A stretch of DNA of 64,000 nucleotides from Kordia jejudonensis (GCF_001005315.1 NZ_LBMG01000016.1:1-64000), one strand, 5' to 3'. Positions 10,278 to 20,655 are shown, counted from the first letter of the stretch. Notes: generated from the letters alone by a model not told the origin. Numbers and translations are program-made.

Positions 10278-11390
10278 TTAAACCGTTTTTACTTTTTTAA
10301 TGTTTTCAATGAATTGATCAAATAAGTATTCTCCATCGTGCGGTCCAGGACTTGCTTCTGGATGGTATTGTACTGAGAAACAGTTTTTATCTTTCACACG
10401 AATTCCTGCAACCGTATTATCATTTAGATGTACATGTGTTATTTCTACATTTGCATTGGCTTCCGTTTCTTCTCTGTTGATGGCAAAACCATGATTTTGA
10501 GAGGTAATTTCTCCTTTTCCTGTCAACATATTTTTTACAGGATGATTGATTCCTCTGTGTCCATTGTGCATTTTATACGTTGAGATTCCGTTAGCAAGTG
10601 CAATGATTTGATGTCCTAAACAGATTCCGAATAATGGTAAATCGCGTTTGATGACTTCTTTTGCGAATGTAATTGCGTCGCTTAATGGTTCTGGATCTCC
10701 TGGTCCATTAGATATGAAGTATCCATCAGGATTCCATGCGCTCATTTCTTCAAAGGTTGCATTGTATGGAAATACTTTGATGCAAGCATCACGCTTTGCA
10801 AGATTTCTAAGAATGTTCTTTTTACAACCAATATCTAACGCTGCAATTTTTACGGAAGCATTTTCATCTCCATATATGTATGGCTCTTTTGTAGATACTT
10901 TTGAAGCTAGTTCTAATCCTGCCATACTTGGTACCTTCGCAAGTTTTGCTTTGAGTTCGTCAATGTTATCAACATCTGTCGAGATGACTGCATTCATAGC
11001 TCCATTGTCTCTGATGTAGCTTACCAATGCTCTGGTATCAACATCTGATATTGCGAAAAGGTCATTTTGATCTAAGAATTCTTTTAGTGAACTATCAGCC
11101 GCATCACGTGAGTAATCGTAACTAAAGTTTTTACAAATGAGTCCAGCAATTTTAACGCCATCCGATTCCATTTCGGCAGTAGCCGTACCATAGTTACCGA
11201 TGTGTACATTTGCCGTGACCATGAGTTGTCCGTAGTATGAAGGATCGGTAAAGATTTCTTGATATCCTGTCATTCCAGTGTTGAAACATACTTCTCCATA
11301 TGCAGTTCCAGAATTTCCGATTGCTTTACCGTAAAAGATAGTTCCATCTTCAAGTAATACTATTGCTTTTTGTCGAGTTTGGTATTTCAT
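10278..11390 (-). CDS. carA: Carbamoyl-phosphate synthase, glutamine-hydrolysing small subunit
   Basis: The protein has 370 residues. The N-terminal CPSase small-chain domain is at about 8-140. The class I glutamine amidotransferase domain is at about 180-365, with nucleophile Cys257 in GICLGHQ and His343/Glu345 in QYHPEAS. It releases ammonia from glutamine for the large subunit (CarB, not in the window) to make carbamoyl phosphate for pyrimidine and arginine synthesis. The oxyanion motif NGPGDPE is present. In flavobacteria carA commonly follows rplQ; here an FkbM methyltransferase gene sits between them. Confidence 0.97.
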   Translation of the reverse strand: MKYQTRQKAIVLLEDGTIFYGKAIGNSGTAYGEVCFNTGMTGYQEIFTDPSYYGQLMVTANVHIGNYGTATAEMESDGVKIAGLICKNFSYDYSRDAADSSLKEFLDQNDLFAISDVDTRALVSYIRDNGAMNAVISTDVDNIDELKAKLAKVPSMAGLELASKVSTKEPYIYGDENASVKIAALDIGCKKNILRNLAKRDACIKVFPYNATFEEMSAWNPDGYFISNGPGDPEPLSDAITFAKEVIKRDLPLFGICLGHQIIALANGISTYKMHNGHRGINHPVKNMLTGKGEITSQNHGFAINREETEANANVEITHVHLNDNTVAGIRVKDKNCFSVQYHPEASPGPHDGEYLFDQFIENIKKVKTV

Positions 11391-11430
11391 ATCTAGCTAT
11401 ACAATTTAGTTGTGTTGTGTTTTATATGAA

Positions 11431-12249
11431 TTAATTGTTGTGTTGTATTGTTACTATAGTGTTGTTGTGTACTTTTCCAGTGATTTTATATCCTAGTGAA
11501 AGTATATTATTTTTGAACCAATCGTTTGATACTATGTCGTTGTGTGATAATATTTCGAGAATTAGAATTGGTTTGCATCGCTTGATGGTATTGATTGCAC
11601 CTTTGAGCGCAGGAATTTCAAATCCTTCTAAATCGAGTTGAAGTATTGAAATATTTCTGTCTTCGGGAATCATACTGTCTAATGTTTCTATTTTGATTGG
11701 TACAAATTTACCATTTTCTGAATCAATTATTCTACTTGCGCCGCCTAATCGTCTTCCGTCTGCGGTTTCTATTTGTAATTTTACTTCAGATTTGACTTCT
11801 CCGAGTCCGACTTGCTGAAGATGTACATTGTTTAGATTGTTGAGTAGGATGGTAATTTGCGCGCATCGGAAGTATTCTAAGCTTGGTTCAAATGTCCAAA
11901 CTTTAGCAGTTTCGGAAATGTTTTTTGCGATACCTGGAAGAAAGTCGCCAAAGTATGCACCTGCCTGAATAACATCTCCATTTCCGCAGTGATCTACAAT
12001 GTACTGAATGGTTTCAGGTTCGTATACTTTTCCTTTTAGGATTTCTTGCACGACTGATTCTTGCTGTGCTGAGAAAGGTGTGCAATAACCGCCATATTTG
12101 TTGTAGGCAATTGTTGCATCTAATGTAAATTCATCTTTACTTAAAGAAGCTGCATGAACTGGTTTGTTAACGTATCCTTTTTTTAGGATTTTCCGTTTTA
12201 CAAACTTTTTCAGCTTTTTAGGAATTAATGATTTTACGAGTTTGATCAT
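11431..12249 (-). CDS. FkbM family methyltransferase
   Basis: From the ATG at 12249 the protein has 272 residues. The frame stays open to 12417, but that extension would cross the rplQ terminator and the end of rplQ, so the shorter start (MIKLVKSLIPKKLKK) is chosen. The FkbM-type SAM-dependent fold is visible: GDVIQAGAYFGDF (motif I region), VWTFEPSLEYF, and ISILQLDLEGFEIPALKG, the hallmark DxEGxE segment. Members O-methylate sugars or polyketides; the substrate cannot be told. The basic N-terminus could bind membrane or polysaccharide. It lies between the ribosomal supercluster and carA, in the same direction. Confidence 0.85.
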   Translation of the reverse strand: MIKLVKSLIPKKLKKFVKRKILKKGYVNKPVHAASLSKDEFTLDATIAYNKYGGYCTPFSAQQESVVQEILKGKVYEPETIQYIVDHCGNGDVIQAGAYFGDFLPGIAKNISETAKVWTFEPSLEYFRCAQITILLNNLNNVHLQQVGLGEVKSEVKLQIETADGRRLGGASRIIDSENGKFVPIKIETLDSMIPEDRNISILQLDLEGFEIPALKGAINTIKRCKPILILEILSHNDIVSNDWFKNNILSLGYKITGKVHNNTIVTIQHNN

Positions 12250-12296
12250 TTTTTTGTAATTCGTTTTTAGGCTTTTAGAATTGAGTTTCTTTACTA

Positions 12297-12333
12297 CAAA
12301 AAAAAGGATAAACTCAGAAAGTTTATCCTTTTT
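12297..12333 (-). terminator. Rho-independent terminator of the ribosomal protein/rpoA/rplQ operon
   Basis: Arms 12301-12314 and 12320-12333 (AAAAAGGATAAACT and its complement) enclose a 5-nt loop. On the transcribed strand they are followed by an unbroken U-run of about 8. It starts 23 bp after the rplQ stop, marking the end of the long supercluster transcript. Confidence 0.9.
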
Positions 12334-12355
12334 ATATGTAATGAATTGAAAATCA

Positions 12356-12826
12356 TTATTCTTCTTCGTTAGAAGCTTTAGTTTCAACTGGAGCAGGAGT
12401 TGCAGCTTTTTTACCACCTCTTCTACTACGTCTAGTTGTTTTCGCTTTTTTCTCAGTGTTGTACGTTTCGTTGTAGTCCACTAATTCGATTAATGCCATT
12501 TGCGCATTATCTCCAAGACGATTTCCTAACTTGATTATTCTTGTGTAACCACCTGGTCTATCAGCAACTTTAACAGCAACATCTCTGAATAATTCAGTTA
12601 CTGCATATTTGTTTCTTAGTTTACTAAATACTAAACGACGATTGTGTGTAGTATCTTCTTTCGACTTAGTTACTAATGGCTCAACAAATTGCTTTAATGC
12701 TTTTGCTTTTGCTACTGTAGTGTTAATACGCTTGTGTTCGATTAATGAACAAGCCATATTTGCTAACATCGCTTTTCTGTGCGCTGTTTTTCTACCTAAG
12801 TGATTTACTTTTTTTCCGTGTCTCAT
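12356..12826 (-). CDS. rplQ: 50S ribosomal protein L17
   Basis: The 156-residue protein starts with [20 protein letters not shown], the L17 signature. The core ends near residue 117. A Lys/Arg/Ala-rich and acidic tail of about 35 residues follows, as often seen in Bacteroidota L17. It binds 23S rRNA near the exit tunnel. It is the last gene of the alpha operon, 67 bp after rpoA, and is closed by a strong terminator. Confidence 0.97.
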   Translation of the reverse strand: MRHGKKVNHLGRKTAHRKAMLANMACSLIEHKRINTTVAKAKALKQFVEPLVTKSKEDTTHNRRLVFSKLRNKYAVTELFRDVAVKVADRPGGYTRIIKLGNRLGDNAQMALIELVDYNETYNTEKKAKTTRRSRRGGKKAATPAPVETKASNEEE

Positions 12827-12893
12827 GACATTTGTTTTTGACCGCTATCTTGCTACGACTCGTTTGAGGAGCAAATTATAGTGGAATTTTGAA

Positions 12894-13886
12894 TTAATCT
12901 TTGTCTAATTTGTATTTTGATAAGTCCATTCCGAAACTTAATCCTTTAACATTTACTAGTTCTTCTAGTTCAGTTAATGATTTTTTACCGAAGTTTCTGA
13001 ATTTCATTAAATCATTTTTGTTGTAAGATACTAAGTCTCCTAATGTATCTACTTCTGCAGCTTTTAAACAGTTTAATGCTCTTACAGAAAGGTCCATATC
13101 TACTAATTTTGTTTTTAGTAGTTGACGCATGTGTAATGATTCTTCATCATACGTTTCTGTTTGTGCAATTTCATCCGCTTCTAGAGTGATACGCTCATCA
13201 GAGAATAACATAAAGTGGTGGATAAGTGTTTTTGCTGCTTCAGTTAAAGCTTCTTTAGGATGAATAGATCCATCAGTAATGATTTCAAAAACTAATTTTT
13301 CATAATCAGTTTTTTGCTCAACACGATAGTTTTCTATGCTGTACTTAACATTCTTTACAGGTGTGTAAATAGAGTCTGTAAAGATCGTTCCTAATGGAGC
13401 GTTTGATTTTTTGTTTTCTTCGGCTGGAACATATCCTCTACCTTTTTCGATAGTGATTTCCATGTTTAGGTTTACTGAAGCATCCATGTTACAGATAACT
13501 AGATCTGGATTTAACACTTGGAAACCTGAGATAAACTTTTGGAAGTCACCTGCGGTAAGTTGTTCTTTACCTGAAACAGAAATTGATACAGATTCGTTAT
13601 CGATATCGTCTATTTGTCTTTTAAAACGTACTTGTTTTAAGTTTAAAATAATTTCTGTTACATCTTCTACAACACCAGAAATCGTTGAAAATTCGTGATC
13701 AACTTTGTCCATACGAACAGAAGTAATCGCAAAACCTTCCAATGATGATAGAAGTACTCTTCTTAATGCGTTCCCGATTGTTAGCCCATAACCAGGTTCT
13801 AAAGGACGAAATTCAAATTTGCCATCGAACTCAGATGAGTCAATCATGATAACTTTATCGGGCTTTTGGAAGTTTAATAATGCCAT
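12894..13886 (-). CDS. rpoA: DNA-directed RNA polymerase alpha subunit
   Basis: The protein has 330 residues. The N-terminal assembly domain (about 1-230) includes [17 protein letters not shown], the conserved dimer/beta-contact segment. The C-terminal domain (about 255-325) has [21 protein letters not shown] and a helix-hairpin-helix-like [12 protein letters not shown] used for UP-element and activator contact. It scaffolds RNA polymerase assembly. It lies between rpsD and rplQ, the standard alpha-operon position. Confidence 0.98.
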   Translation of the reverse strand: MALLNFQKPDKVIMIDSSEFDGKFEFRPLEPGYGLTIGNALRRVLLSSLEGFAITSVRMDKVDHEFSTISGVVEDVTEIILNLKQVRFKRQIDDIDNESVSISVSGKEQLTAGDFQKFISGFQVLNPDLVICNMDASVNLNMEITIEKGRGYVPAEENKKSNAPLGTIFTDSIYTPVKNVKYSIENYRVEQKTDYEKLVFEIITDGSIHPKEALTEAAKTLIHHFMLFSDERITLEADEIAQTETYDEESLHMRQLLKTKLVDMDLSVRALNCLKAAEVDTLGDLVSYNKNDLMKFRNFGKKSLTELEELVNVKGLSFGMDLSKYKLDKD

Positions 13887-13911
13887 ATTAAGAATACTTT
13901 CTGATTATTTA

Positions 13912-14517
13912 TTATTTAGAATATAATTCTACTATTAACTGCTCTTTAATATTTTCAGGAATTTGAAGTCTTTCTGGAGCAGTAACAAACGTACCTTCCA
14001 TTTTTTCTCCGTTCCATGTAATCCACTCGTATACGTGGCTAGCGTTAGCTAAAGATCTTGAAACAATTTCTAAGGATTTAGATTTTTCTCTAACTCCTAC
14101 AACATCACCAGGTTTTAAGCTGTATGAAGGAATATTTACTTTCTCTCCATTTACTGTGATGTGACGGTGCGATACTAATTGACGCGCTCCGCTTCTTGTT
14201 GGTGCGATTCCCATTCTGAAAACTACGTTATCTAAACGAGATTCACATAATTGTAATAATACTTCACCCGTAATTCCTTTGCTTCTATTTGCTCTATCGA
14301 ACAAGTTTCTGAACTGACGTTCAAGGATTCCGTATGTGTATTTTGCTTTTTGTTTTTCCATCAACTGAACAGCGTATTCAGATTTTTTTCCTCTACGTCT
14401 GTTATTTCCGTGTTGACCTGGAGGATAATTTCTTTTATCAAAAGATTTATCATCTCCAAAAATTGCTTCTCCGAATTTACGAGCAATTTTAGTTTTTGGA
14501 CCAGTATATCTTGCCAT
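13912..14517 (-). CDS. rpsD: 30S ribosomal protein S4
   Basis: The 201-residue protein has the N-terminal domain [17 protein letters not shown] and an S4 RNA-binding domain with [13 protein letters not shown] (about 90-102). The four-Cys zinc knuckle found at the N-terminus of some S4 proteins is absent, so this is the zinc-free type. It is a primary 16S rRNA binder and assembly nucleator. In enterobacteria S4 represses its own alpha operon; whether that holds here is unknown. It follows rpsK by 83 bp. Confidence 0.97.
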   Translation of the reverse strand: MARYTGPKTKIARKFGEAIFGDDKSFDKRNYPPGQHGNNRRRGKKSEYAVQLMEKQKAKYTYGILERQFRNLFDRANRSKGITGEVLLQLCESRLDNVVFRMGIAPTRSGARQLVSHRHITVNGEKVNIPSYSLKPGDVVGVREKSKSLEIVSRSLANASHVYEWITWNGEKMEGTFVTAPERLQIPENIKEQLIVELYSK

Positions 14518-14600
14518 TTCTAATAGTTATTATGAGAGTGATTATGAATTAAGGCTTTCTCCTTCGATAATCGTTAATCTCTCAATGAAAATTAAATTAA

Positions 14601-14990
14601 TTATACTCTTCTTCTTTTTGGAGGTCTACATCCATTGTGTGGTAATGGAGTAACGTCGATAATTTCTGTTACTTCAATTCCTGAATTATGGATTGTTCTG
14701 ATAGCAGATTCTCTACCATTTCCTGGACCTTTAACGTAAACTTTTACTTTACGTAATCCTGCTTCGTGTGCAACTTTAGATGCTTCTTCTGCTGCAGTTT
14801 GCGCAGCATATGGAGTGTTCTTTTTAGAACCTCTAAAGCCCATTTTACCAGCAGATGACCAAGAAATCACATCTCCTTTTTTGTTTGTAAGTGATATAAT
14901 AATGTTGTTGAAGGATGCAGTTACATGTGCTGCTCCAACTGACTCAACGATTACTTTACGTTTTTTTGTACTCTTGCTAGACTTTGCCAT
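14601..14990 (-). CDS. rpsK: 30S ribosomal protein S11
   Basis: The 129-residue protein has [15 protein letters not shown] near the N-terminus and ends in [17 protein letters not shown], the diagnostic S11 C-terminus contacting the platform of 16S rRNA. The Asn-Gly pair before the Cys is a known site of isoaspartate formation in this family. It lies between rpsM and rpsD. Confidence 0.98.
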   Translation of the reverse strand: MAKSSKSTKKRKVIVESVGAAHVTASFNNIIISLTNKKGDVISWSSAGKMGFRGSKKNTPYAAQTAAEEASKVAHEAGLRKVKVYVKGPGNGRESAIRTIHNSGIEVTEIIDVTPLPHNGCRPPKRRRV

Positions 14991-15090
14991 ACTTTTTTAG
15001 TATTAAGATTTTAGTAGTTAGTAGTTAGATTCTTTATAATTAAATAAATAGTTCTCACTACTCAATACTAATTACCAACATCTATTTTAA

Positions 15091-15465
15091 TTATTTAGTT
15101 GCTTTCTTCTTGTTAGCAACAGTTTTTCTTCTACCTTTTCTTGTTCTAGAGTTGTTCTTCGTTCTTTGACCTCTTAATGGAAGTCCAGATCTATGACGAA
15201 TTCCTCTGTAACAACCGATATCCATTAAACGTTTGATGTTTAATTGAACTTCGGAACGTAATTCACCTTCAATTGTGTATGTTCCTACAGCTTCACGGAT
15301 ACGACCAATTTCATCATCGTTCCAGTCTGAAACTTTAGTGTCTTCACTTACTTTTGCGTTAGCTAAAACTTCTTTAGCTCTGCTTCTTCCGACTCCAAAG
15401 ATGTAAGTTAATGCGATAACTCCTCTCTTATGCTTTGGAATGTCTACTCCTGCGATTCTTGCCAT
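15091..15465 (-). CDS. rpsM: 30S ribosomal protein S13
   Basis: The 124-residue protein begins [19 protein letters not shown], with the helix-turn IFGVGRSRA. The basic C-terminal tail, [20 protein letters not shown], reaches the P-site tRNA. It follows rpmJ by 2 bp and precedes rpsK by 100 bp. Confidence 0.98.
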   Translation of the reverse strand: MARIAGVDIPKHKRGVIALTYIFGVGRSRAKEVLANAKVSEDTKVSDWNDDEIGRIREAVGTYTIEGELRSEVQLNIKRLMDIGCYRGIRHRSGLPLRGQRTKNNSRTRKGRRKTVANKKKATK

Positions 15466-15467
15466 AA

Positions 15468-15584
15468 CTATCCTTGTCTTTGTTTAAATCTAGGATTCTT
15501 TTTATTGATTACGTATAATCTCCCCTTACGACGCACAATTTTGCACTCGGGACTTCTCTTTTTTATTGATGCTCTTACTTTCAT
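15468..15584 (-). CDS. rpmJ: 50S ribosomal protein L36
   Basis: This is a 38-residue gene, easily missed because of its size. It runs from an ATG at 15584 to TAG at 15468-15470. The sequence starts [20 protein letters not shown] and ends NPRFKQRQG, diagnostic of L36. Only one Cys remains of the zinc-binding set, so this is the zinc-independent (C-minus) form. Position between infA and rpsM is canonical. Confidence 0.96.
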   Translation of the reverse strand: MKVRASIKKRSPECKIVRRKGRLYVINKKNPRFKQRQG

Positions 15585-15598
15585 TAGTTTATTTATTT

Positions 15599-15670
15599 AA
15601 TGATTGAAAATTAAAAGATTAAAAGATTTTTTCTCAACGAGTTATTCAATCTTTCAATTCTTGAATCATT
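15599..15670 (-). other. Imperfect long stem-loop in the infA-rpmJ spacer
   Basis: Segment 15599-15620 (AATGATTGAAAATTAAAAGATT) is largely complementary to 15648-15670, enclosing about 27 nt. It fills the 93-bp spacer between infA and rpmJ. It may be a transcript-processing or attenuating structure, or only A+T-rich spacer. Confidence 0.4.
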
Positions 15671-15677
15671 TAATAGA

Positions 15678-15893
15678 TTAATATCTATAAGTAATTCTTG
15701 CTTTTGTTAAATCGTATGGGCTCATTTCAAGTTTCACTTTATCACCAGGTAATAATTTGATATAATGCATACGCATTTTTCCTGAAATGTGAGCTGTTAC
15801 GATATGCTCGTTTTCTAATTCTACACGGAACATTGCATTTGATAATGCTTCTATAATTGTTCCGTCTTGTTCTATTGCAGCTTGTTTAGCCAT
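15678..15893 (-). CDS. infA: Translation initiation factor IF-1
   Basis: The 71-residue OB-fold protein has [21 protein letters not shown] and [26 protein letters not shown], diagnostic of IF-1. It occupies the ribosomal A site during initiation. It starts 2 bp after secY, indicating tight coupling. Confidence 0.98.
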   Translation of the reverse strand: MAKQAAIEQDGTIIEALSNAMFRVELENEHIVTAHISGKMRMHYIKLLPGDKVKLEMSPYDLTKARITYRY

Positions 15894-15895
15894 AA

Positions 15896-17239
15896 TTATG
15901 CAACTACTTTACGGTTTTTACCAGTTTTCATTAAACCATCATAATGTCTGTTCAACAAGTATGAGTTTATTTGTTGCATAGTATCGATGGCAACTCCTAC
16001 CATAATTAGCAACGATGTTCCACCAAAGAATAATGCCCAGCTTTGTTGTATACCTAATATATTACCAACGATTGATGGAAATATAGCGATCAATGCTAAA
16101 AAGATTGATCCTGGTAATGTAATTTGTGACATTATCTTATCTAAATATTCTCCTGTTTCTCCTCCTGGACGAATTCCAGGGATAAATCCACCACTTCTTT
16201 TTAAGTCATCTGCCATTTTGTTCGTAGGAACTGTAATTGCAGTATAGAAGTAAGTGAAAATTATAATTAAGAAAGCGAACAATACATTATACCATAATCC
16301 AAATACATCTTGGAAGTTAGCCTGCATCCATTGTCCTACAGTAGAATCGGTTCCTAAACCTTTTCCTATTGCAGAAGGTACAAACATTAATGCTTGTGCA
16401 AAGATGATTGGCATTACACCAGATGCGTTTAATTTTAATGGGATAAATTGTCTTGCTCCGAAGATATTTTTCTCGTATCCACCACTAGCAGTTCTTCTAG
16501 CATATTGTACTGGTATTTGACGAACCGCCATTACCAATAATACACTTGCCATGATAATTGCTAACCAGATTACAATTTCTATAAGAATAAGCATTGGCTT
16601 ACTTGCATTTGAAGCAAGTTCTTGAACAAACGCTTGTGGCATGTACGCTATAATTCCTACCATGATTAATAGTGAGATACCGTTACCAATACCTTTGTCT
16701 GTAATTTTTTCTCCTAGCCACATCGCGAAGATGGTACCAGTTACAAGAATGATTACAGAAGGAATGATAAAGTCAAGTCCTTTACCCATTAAGAAAGCTT
16801 CATCAGGAACTCCTAATGCGCCTAATCCCCATAGGTAGAAAGGTGCTTGTACCAAACATATTACAATTGTTAACCATCTAGTGATTTGCGTAATTTTTTT
16901 ACGACCACTTTCTCCTTCTTTTTGGAGTTTTTGTAGATAAGGAATTGCAATTCCCATCAATTGAACTACAATTGAAGCAGAGATGTATGGCATAATTCCT
17001 AAAGCGAATACAGATGCTTTAGCGAAAGCTCCACCTGTAAACATGTTTAGGAGGTTTCCGATTCCACCACCTTGAAAGTTACCGGCGAAATCTGCGCCAA
17101 GTTTTGTATAGTCCATACCTGGAAGACTTACTTGCGCACCGAAACGATACACGAGTAAAAGTCCTAGAGTTATTAAGATTTTATTCTTAAGTTCCTCTAT
17201 GTTCCAAATATTTTTTATTGTGTCAATAAAATTTTTCAT
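15896..17239 (-). CDS. secY: Protein translocase channel subunit SecY
   Basis: The 447-residue inner-membrane protein has about ten hydrophobic helices. Family motifs seen are [15 protein letters not shown], the [14 protein letters not shown] segment, and the cytoplasmic loop QIPVQYARR before the plug/pore helices. It forms the Sec channel that exports the many signal-peptide and lipoprotein genes in this window. It follows rplO by 15 bp. Confidence 0.98.
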   Translation of the reverse strand: MKNFIDTIKNIWNIEELKNKILITLGLLLVYRFGAQVSLPGMDYTKLGADFAGNFQGGGIGNLLNMFTGGAFAKASVFALGIMPYISASIVVQLMGIAIPYLQKLQKEGESGRKKITQITRWLTIVICLVQAPFYLWGLGALGVPDEAFLMGKGLDFIIPSVIILVTGTIFAMWLGEKITDKGIGNGISLLIMVGIIAYMPQAFVQELASNASKPMLILIEIVIWLAIIMASVLLVMAVRQIPVQYARRTASGGYEKNIFGARQFIPLKLNASGVMPIIFAQALMFVPSAIGKGLGTDSTVGQWMQANFQDVFGLWYNVLFAFLIIIFTYFYTAITVPTNKMADDLKRSGGFIPGIRPGGETGEYLDKIMSQITLPGSIFLALIAIFPSIVGNILGIQQSWALFFGGTSLLIMVGVAIDTMQQINSYLLNRHYDGLMKTGKNRKVVA

Positions 17240-17254
17240 GCTTCTTTGTAGAAA

Positions 17255-17707
17255 TTATAAAGTTACTGCTTCTCCTCCTGCTGCTTCGATAGCTGCTTTA
17301 GCTGAAGCTGTAAATTTGTGAGCGGTAACTTTTAATTTTGCTTTTAGTTCACCTCTTCCAAGGATTTTTACTAAATCAGTTTTTCTAGCTACTCTATTAG
17401 CTACTAATGTTTGTAAATCAACAGTATCTGTGATTTTACCTTCGTCTACTAGTTCCTGTAATCTATCAAGATTTACACCTTGATATTCTTTACGGTTAAT
17501 GTTTGTAAATCCAAACTTAGGAACACGTCTTTGTAAAGGCATTTGACCACCTTCGAATCCAATTTTCTTTGAATAACCTGAGCGAGACTTAGCTCCTTTG
17601 TGACCACGTGTTGCCGTACCACCTTTTCCAGAACCTTGTCCTCTACCTACTCTTTTGTTATTACTTTGAACTGAACCGTCAGCTGGTTTTAAGTTACTTA
17701 AATCCAT
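17255..17707 (-). CDS. rplO: 50S ribosomal protein L15
   Basis: The 150-residue protein has a Gly/Arg/Lys-rich N-terminal extension (RVGRGQGSGKGGTATRGHKG) and the FEGGQMPLQRRVPKFGF segment typical of L15. It binds 23S rRNA late in assembly. It lies between rpmD and secY as in the spc operon. Confidence 0.97.
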   Translation of the reverse strand: MDLSNLKPADGSVQSNNKRVGRGQGSGKGGTATRGHKGAKSRSGYSKKIGFEGGQMPLQRRVPKFGFTNINRKEYQGVNLDRLQELVDEGKITDTVDLQTLVANRVARKTDLVKILGRGELKAKLKVTAHKFTASAKAAIEAAGGEAVTL

Positions 17708-17722
17708 AACTAGTTGTTATTT

Positions 17723-17902
17723 TTAAGCTTCTTCAACAGAAACTAAATGTTTAACTTTATTTACCATTCCAAGGATGTTTGGTGTAGCATCGTGTTCTAC
17801 AACCTGACCGATCTTTTTAAGACCTAGCGCTTCTAGTGTTCTCTTTTGATTTTGAGGACGACTAATTTTGCTTCTTACTTGTGTTACTTTAATTTTTGCC
17901 AT
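17723..17902 (-). CDS. rpmD: 50S ribosomal protein L30
   Basis: The 59-residue gene runs from an ATG at 17902 to TAA at 17723-17725. The protein begins MAKIKVTQVRSKISRP and contains LEALGLKKIGQVVEH and ILGMVNKVKHLV, the complete small L30 fold. It starts 12 bp after the rpsE stop, canonical between rpsE and rplO. Confidence 0.96.
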   Translation of the reverse strand: MAKIKVTQVRSKISRPQNQKRTLEALGLKKIGQVVEHDATPNILGMVNKVKHLVSVEEA

Positions 17903-17914
17903 TTTATCCTTGAT

Positions 17915-18439
17915 TTATCCTTTAAATACTTTTTCTAAAGAAATTCCTCTTTGTTTTGCAACAATACCTGCGTCTCTTAATTGTAATAAAGCATCAAATG
18001 TTGCTTTTACTACGTTATGAGGGTTAGATGATCCTTGAGATTTAGATAATACATTGTGAACTCCGACAGCTTCTAATACTGCACGTACTGCTCCACCTGC
18101 AATAACTCCTGTACCTGAAGATGCTGGCTGAATGTATACTCTTGCTCCACCATATTTACCTTTTTGCTCATGTGGTAATGTTCCGTTTTGTAAAGGAATA
18201 CGAACTAAGTTTTTCTTAGCGTCTTCAATTGCCTTTGCAATTGCTGTAGCAACGTCTTTTGATTTTCCTAAACCGTGTCCTACAACACCGTTTTCATCTC
18301 CAACAACTACGATAGCTGAGAAACCGAAGGCTCTACCACCTTTAGTTACTTTGGTTACACGTTGTACTCCTACCAAACGATCTTTTAATTCTAATCCACC
18401 TGGCTTTACTAATTCTGCGTTTTTGTATTTCTGATACAT
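17915..18439 (-). CDS. rpsE: 30S ribosomal protein S5
   Basis: The 174-residue protein has an N-terminal double-stranded-RNA-binding-like domain with [20 protein letters not shown]. The C-terminal half carries [18 protein letters not shown]. It contributes to decoding accuracy and the mRNA entry site. It follows rplR by 6 bp. Confidence 0.98.
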   Translation of the reverse strand: MYQKYKNAELVKPGGLELKDRLVGVQRVTKVTKGGRAFGFSAIVVVGDENGVVGHGLGKSKDVATAIAKAIEDAKKNLVRIPLQNGTLPHEQKGKYGGARVYIQPASSGTGVIAGGAVRAVLEAVGVHNVLSKSQGSSNPHNVVKATFDALLQLRDAGIVAKQRGISLEKVFKG

Positions 18440-18445
18440 AGTTTC

Positions 18446-18799
18446 TTAGAATTTAAGTCCTCCTTCTCTAGCACCTTCTGCTAATGATTTTACTCTTCCG
18501 TGGTATAAGTATCCACCTCTATCAAATGCGATTGTTTCGACACCAGCTTTGAGCGCTTTTTCAGCAAGTGACTTCCCTACTAAGGCAGCAACTTCCGTTT
18601 TTGTTCCTTCAGCTTTGATATCTTTATCACGTGATGAAGCAGCAGCAATTGTTTTACCGTCTACATCATTAATGATCTGAGCATAAATTTCTTTATTACT
18701 TCTAAAAACAGCTAATCTTGGTCGTGCTTCTGTACCGCCAACGATTTTTCTTATTCTGTTTTTAATTCTTTGTCTTCTTTCAGTCTTTGATAATCCCAT
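18446..18799 (-). CDS. rplR: 50S ribosomal protein L18
   Basis: The 117-residue protein has [16 protein letters not shown] and [20 protein letters not shown] with the closing AREGGLKF, diagnostic of L18. It anchors 5S rRNA to the large subunit with L5. It follows rplF by 9 bp. Confidence 0.98.
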   Translation of the reverse strand: MGLSKTERRQRIKNRIRKIVGGTEARPRLAVFRSNKEIYAQIINDVDGKTIAAASSRDKDIKAEGTKTEVAALVGKSLAEKALKAGVETIAFDRGGYLYHGRVKSLAEGAREGGLKF

Positions 18800-18808
18800 A
18801 GTTAATTA

Positions 18809-19351
18809 TTAAGCTGATTTACCTGCTTTTCTTCTTAATACTTCTCCAACAAATTTAACTCCTTTTCCTTTGTAAGGTTCTGGCTTACGGAAAGCACGGA
18901 TTTTAGCAGCAACTTGTCCTACTAATTGTTTGTCGTAAGAAGTTAATTTTATAATTGGGTTCTTTCCTTTCTCAGATATTGTTTCAACTTTCACTTCAGG
19001 AGCTAAGTTCATTACAATATTGTGAGAGAATCCTAAGGCTAATTCTAGTCTTTGTCCTTGATTACTTGCTCTGTAACCAACTCCAACTAATTCTAACTCT
19101 TTTGTGAACCCATTAGATACACCTTCAACCATATTGTTGAGTAATGCTCTATATAGACCATGTTTTGCTTTATGATCTTTGCTTTCAGATGGACGTTCTA
19201 GTACTAATTGACCTTCTTCTTGTTTGACAGTGATACCGTCTATTTGTTGTGTCAATTCTCCTAATTTACCTTTTACGGTTACCTGACCTTCTTTTATATC
19301 TACAGTAACTCCTGCTGGGATGCTTACTGGGTTTTTACCTATTCTTGACAT
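18809..19351 (-). CDS. rplF: 50S ribosomal protein L6
   Basis: The 180-residue protein has two related domains. It begins MSRIGKNPVSIPAGV and ends with the signature KPEPYKGKGVKFVGEVLRRK. It lies near the elongation-factor binding site. It follows rpsH by 18 bp. Confidence 0.98.
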   Translation of the reverse strand: MSRIGKNPVSIPAGVTVDIKEGQVTVKGKLGELTQQIDGITVKQEEGQLVLERPSESKDHKAKHGLYRALLNNMVEGVSNGFTKELELVGVGYRASNQGQRLELALGFSHNIVMNLAPEVKVETISEKGKNPIIKLTSYDKQLVGQVAAKIRAFRKPEPYKGKGVKFVGEVLRRKAGKSA

Positions 19352-19369
19352 TTTCGTAAGTCTTTTTTA

Positions 19370-19768
19370 TTAGTAAACGTAACATAAAACTTCTCCACCA
19401 ACATTTTCACGTTTAGCTTGCTTTCCTGTCATTACTCCGTGAGAAGTAGATACGATTGCAATTCCTAATCCGTTTAATACTCTTGGAAGTTCGTTAGCAC
19501 CAGCATACTGACGTAAACCTGGTGTACTGATTCTCTGAATTTTCTTAATTACAGGCTCTTTCGTCATCTTATCGTATTTTAAAGCGATTTTGATGCTTCC
19601 TTGAACTGAGTTATCTTCAAACTTGTAGCTTAAGATGAAACCTTGATCAAATAAGATCTTAGTGATTTCTTTCTTTAGCTTCGAAGCTGGAATTTCCACA
19701 ACTCTGTGTCCTGCTCTACTAGCGTTTCTAACTCTAGTTAAGTAATCCGCTATTGGATCTGTATACAT
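19370..19768 (-). CDS. rpsH: 30S ribosomal protein S8
   Basis: The 132-residue protein begins [20 protein letters not shown] and ends with [20 protein letters not shown], the S8 signature. It binds helix 21 of 16S rRNA. In enterobacteria S8 is the spc-operon repressor; no such site was tested here. The 61-bp gap after rpsN is slightly longer than its neighbours. Confidence 0.98.
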   Translation of the reverse strand: MYTDPIADYLTRVRNASRAGHRVVEIPASKLKKEITKILFDQGFILSYKFEDNSVQGSIKIALKYDKMTKEPVIKKIQRISTPGLRQYAGANELPRVLNGLGIAIVSTSHGVMTGKQAKRENVGGEVLCYVY

Positions 19769-19829
19769 ATTTATGAATTTGCGGTTTTGGTTTTCGAATT
19801 GTTATCGAACCTGAAACCAATTTATAATT

Positions 19830-20099
19830 TTACCAACTTGCCTTTTTAACTCCAGGAATTAACCCTTTGTTAGCCATTTCTCTGAACATTACACGAGAAA
19901 TACCGAATTGACGCATATACCCTTTTGGTCTTCCTGTAAGTTTGCAACGATTGTGCATACGAACTGGAGAAGCATTTTTTGGTAACTTTTGTAATGCTTC
20001 GTAATCTCCAGCTTCTTTTAAAGCTTTTCTTTTCTCAGCATATTTAGCAACCGTTTTTGCTCTTTTTACCTCACGGGCTTTCATTGATTCTTTAGCCAT
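19830..20099 (-). CDS. rpsN: 30S ribosomal protein S14 (zinc-free type)
   Basis: The 89-residue protein ends [21 protein letters not shown] then VKKASW, diagnostic of S14. Length and the lack of paired CxxC motifs (a single Cys in NRCKLTGRP) identify the zinc-independent form. It follows rplE by 2 bp. Confidence 0.97.
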   Translation of the reverse strand: MAKESMKAREVKRAKTVAKYAEKRKALKEAGDYEALQKLPKNASPVRMHNRCKLTGRPKGYMRQFGISRVMFREMANKGLIPGVKKASW

Positions 20100-20101
20100 A
20101 A

Positions 20102-20653
20102 TTAATTCTTTTTAAAAGGTAATCCTAATTGAGTTAATAATGATTTAGCTTCTTTATCGGTTGAAGCAGAAGTTACAAATGTAATATCCATTCCTGCAAT
20201 TCTGTTCACTTTATCGATATTTATTTCTGGGAAGATAATTTGCTCAGTAATTCCTAAGTTATAATTACCTCTTCCATCGAATCCATTAGCTTTGATTCCT
20301 CCAAAATCTCTTACACGTGGTAAGGCTGAAGTAGTCAATCTATCTAAAAATTCGTACATCTTCTCTCCTCGTAACGTAACTTTTGCACCAATTGGCATTC
20401 CTTTACGTAATTTGAAAGAAGCAACATCTTTTTTAGATATTGTAGCAACTGCTTTTTGTCCAGTGATTTTTGCTAACTCGTCTGTAGCATGATCAATTAA
20501 TTTCTTATCAGCTACAGCGCCACCAACACCTCTACTTAAAACTATTTTTTCAAGTTTTGGTACTTGCATTACGTTATTGTAACTGAATTCTTCTGTAAGA
20601 GCTTGGATAATTCTATCCTTGTACTCTTGTTTTAATCTTGGAACATACCCCAT
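20102..20653 (-). CDS. rplE: 50S ribosomal protein L5
   Basis: The 183-residue protein has [15 protein letters not shown], the segment [18 protein letters not shown] and [12 protein letters not shown], all L5 landmarks. It binds 5S rRNA and contacts P-site tRNA. It follows rplX by 2 bp. Confidence 0.98.
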   Translation of the reverse strand: MGYVPRLKQEYKDRIIQALTEEFSYNNVMQVPKLEKIVLSRGVGGAVADKKLIDHATDELAKITGQKAVATISKKDVASFKLRKGMPIGAKVTLRGEKMYEFLDRLTTSALPRVRDFGGIKANGFDGRGNYNLGITEQIIFPEINIDKVNRIAGMDITFVTSASTDKEAKSLLTQLGLPFKKN

Positions 20654-20655
20654 AG

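Noticed and set aside
12250-12417. Longer N-terminus for the FkbM methyltransferase
   Set aside because: It would pass through the rplQ terminator and overlap rplQ; low-complexity Leu/Lys sequence does not look coding.
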